Source of the DNA: Actinobacillus sp.
Lineage (GTDB): Bacteria; Pseudomonadota; Gammaproteobacteria; Enterobacterales; Pasteurellaceae
Reading direction: 5' to 3'
Assembly: GCA_020026055.1 (NCBI GenBank)
Contig: JAHHRA010000029.1
Span: 1 to 13,509 of the forward strand
Length of the DNA: 13,509 bases
Below the pieces are notes generated by a model. The model saw nothing but the letters and a program-made list of their open reading frames with translations. It ran no database searches and had not been told where the DNA came from. Every line of letters starts with the position of its first letter. The first letter of the stretch is position 1. Of this stretch, positions 12,614 to 13,509 are shown piece by piece. The translations under genes were made by a program, and so were the position numbers.

Positions 12614-13435
12614 ATGAAAAATTTGAAGTTAATGCTTTTAGTAGTTGTGACAAGTTTACTTGTCGCGTGTTCAGGTTCGAAAGAATTAGAAACAGATTCA
12701 GAAACCGTTTTATTGCATAAAGCGCATACTTATTTACAAAATGAAAATTTCTATCAAGCGATTAAATATTTGAATGCATTAAATAGCCGTTTTCCTCGCA
12801 CAATTTATAGTGAGCAAACGCAACTTGAATTGATTTATGCATATTTTGCAAACAAAGAATATGATAAATCGCTTTTCGAAGCAGATAAATTTATGCGTTA
12901 TTTTAAAAATTCACCGCATTCTGATTATGTTCTTTATCTCGCTGGTTTGACACGTGAAGCACAAAATTCACATTGGTTCCAAGATTTTTTTGGAGTTGAT
13001 CCGGCTAACCTTGATAGTTTTTCTATGCGTAGTGCTTTACAAAATTATAGTATGTTACTTAAAGCTTTCCCAAATAGTCCATATGTGCCAGATGCAATTG
13101 TGCGGATGAAGTATATTTATGCACTTTTAGCACGTCATGATTTTAATATTGCTAAATTTTATGCAAAACGTAATGCTTGGGTTGCTGTAGCAAATCGAAT
13201 TGTGGCGATTCAACGTTTGTATCCAAATACACAAGCTGCATTAGATAGCTTACCGTTATTAAAAGAGGCTTATGAACAAATGAAATTGCCTAAGTTAGCA
13301 GAAAAAACTGAAGCATTAATCAAAGCACAGGCAAATATAAAAATTCCACCAGTTGAAAAACCGGGCGAAGTAAAAAATATTCAACCACCACAATGGATAA
13401 GTTTGCCTCCTATGCCAGTGATTGAAAAGCAATAA
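12614..13435 (+). CDS. bamD: Outer membrane protein assembly factor BamD (ComL), lipoprotein
   Basis: BamD is the essential lipoprotein partner of BamA in the machine that folds beta-barrel proteins into the outer membrane. The 273-residue precursor has a lipoprotein signal with lipobox LVAC, giving lipidation at C19. Tetratricopeptide-type helical repeats follow (AHTYLQNENFYQAIKYLNAL, ALNSRFPRTIYSEQTQLELI, AYFANKEYDKSLFEADKFM). Conserved later parts are LLKAFPNSPYVPDAIVRM, FYAKRNAWVAVANRI and YPNTQAALDSLPLLKEAYEQM. After about residue 235 there is a proline-rich tail (IPPVEKPGE, IQPPQ, LPPMP), so it is longer than E. coli BamD (about 245 residues). The name ComL reflects an early competence link in Neisseria. 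It diverges from rluD, and an IS-like end begins 16 bp after its stop. Confidence 0.96.
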   Translation: MKNLKLMLLVVVTSLLVACSGSKELETDSETVLLHKAHTYLQNENFYQAIKYLNALNSRFPRTIYSEQTQLELIYAYFANKEYDKSLFEADKFMRYFKNSPHSDYVLYLAGLTREAQNSHWFQDFFGVDPANLDSFSMRSALQNYSMLLKAFPNSPYVPDAIVRMKYIYALLARHDFNIAKFYAKRNAWVAVANRIVAIQRLYPNTQAALDSLPLLKEAYEQMKLPKLAEKTEALIKAQANIKIPPVEKPGEVKNIQPPQWISLPPMPVIEKQ

Positions 13436-13451
13436 ATAAAAAGCGGATAAA

Positions 13452-13509
13452 TGATCTGCACCCCAAAAGTTGGACTAAACAATCAACTTATTAAGGTGCA
13501 GATTTTTTA
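13452..13509 (+). mobile_element. Probable left end of an IS3-family (IS150-like) insertion sequence, cut by window edge
   Basis: From 13452 the sequence reads TGATCTGCACCCC followed by AAAAGTTGGAC, closely resembling IS150-group terminal repeats (TG...CTGCACCC...GTTGGAC). It runs through AATCAACTTATTAAGGTGCAG into TTTTTTA at the edge, where such elements usually begin their first reading frame. ATCTGCACC (13454-13462) and GGTGCAGAT (13495-13503) are exact inverted copies, so the segment could alternatively be just the bamD terminator (hairpin plus six T). No transposase codons are inside the window to settle it. Confidence 0.5.

Noticed and set aside
12538..12720. Open frame of 60 codons overlapping the start of bamD
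   Set aside because: It runs through the bamD signal peptide in another frame and has no similarity to a known leader peptide.

Overview
The window is an AT-rich gammaproteobacterial chromosome segment, very probably from the Pasteurellaceae. Three sets of genes keep Haemophilus-like order and protein features: folK-pcnB-dksA beside comEC-msbA-lpxK-kdsB, the pair rluD-pgeF divergent from bamD, and the pair sspA-sspB. I cannot name the species. No tRNA, rRNA or CRISPR array was seen.

Layout: 1-28 is a strong terminator of a gene lying outside the window. 117-3752 is a leftward block: dksA, pcnB and folK, then sspA and sspB. dksA diverges from comEC across about 210 bp that hold a CRP/CRP-S-like site. 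3965-9982 is a rightward block, comEC-msbA-lpxK-kdsB. It combines the inner-membrane DNA uptake channel with the lipid A flippase, lipid A 4'-kinase and CMP-Kdo synthetase, and ends at a hairpin repeat that doubles as terminator. 10144-10525 is a relic of an autotransporter that keeps the signal peptide and the last beta strands but has lost the middle. 10600-12308 is leftward rluD-pgeF, and 12614-13435 is rightward bamD (comL), the outer-membrane assembly lipoprotein. The last 58 bp look like the left end of an IS3-family (IS150-like) insertion sequence cut off by the window edge.

Functionally the genes serve cell-envelope building (msbA, lpxK, kdsB, bamD, pgeF), stress and RNA control (dksA, pcnB, sspA, sspB), folate synthesis (folK), ribosome modification (rluD) and natural transformation (comEC).

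The most unusual signal is a family of four 41-42 bp near-palindromes (50, 5444, 9127, 10006) with ends ACGCC/GGCGT and a core GGAAAAATTTTTCC-like. Two are intergenic and act as terminators; two lie inside comEC and lpxK without breaking the frames. The canonical Pasteurellaceae uptake 9-mers were not seen by eye in the window, so this family may be a divergent DNA-uptake signal dialect, or else a REP/MITE-like palindromic element. A second notable point is that pcnB most likely starts at an AUU codon, as reported for E. coli pcnB.
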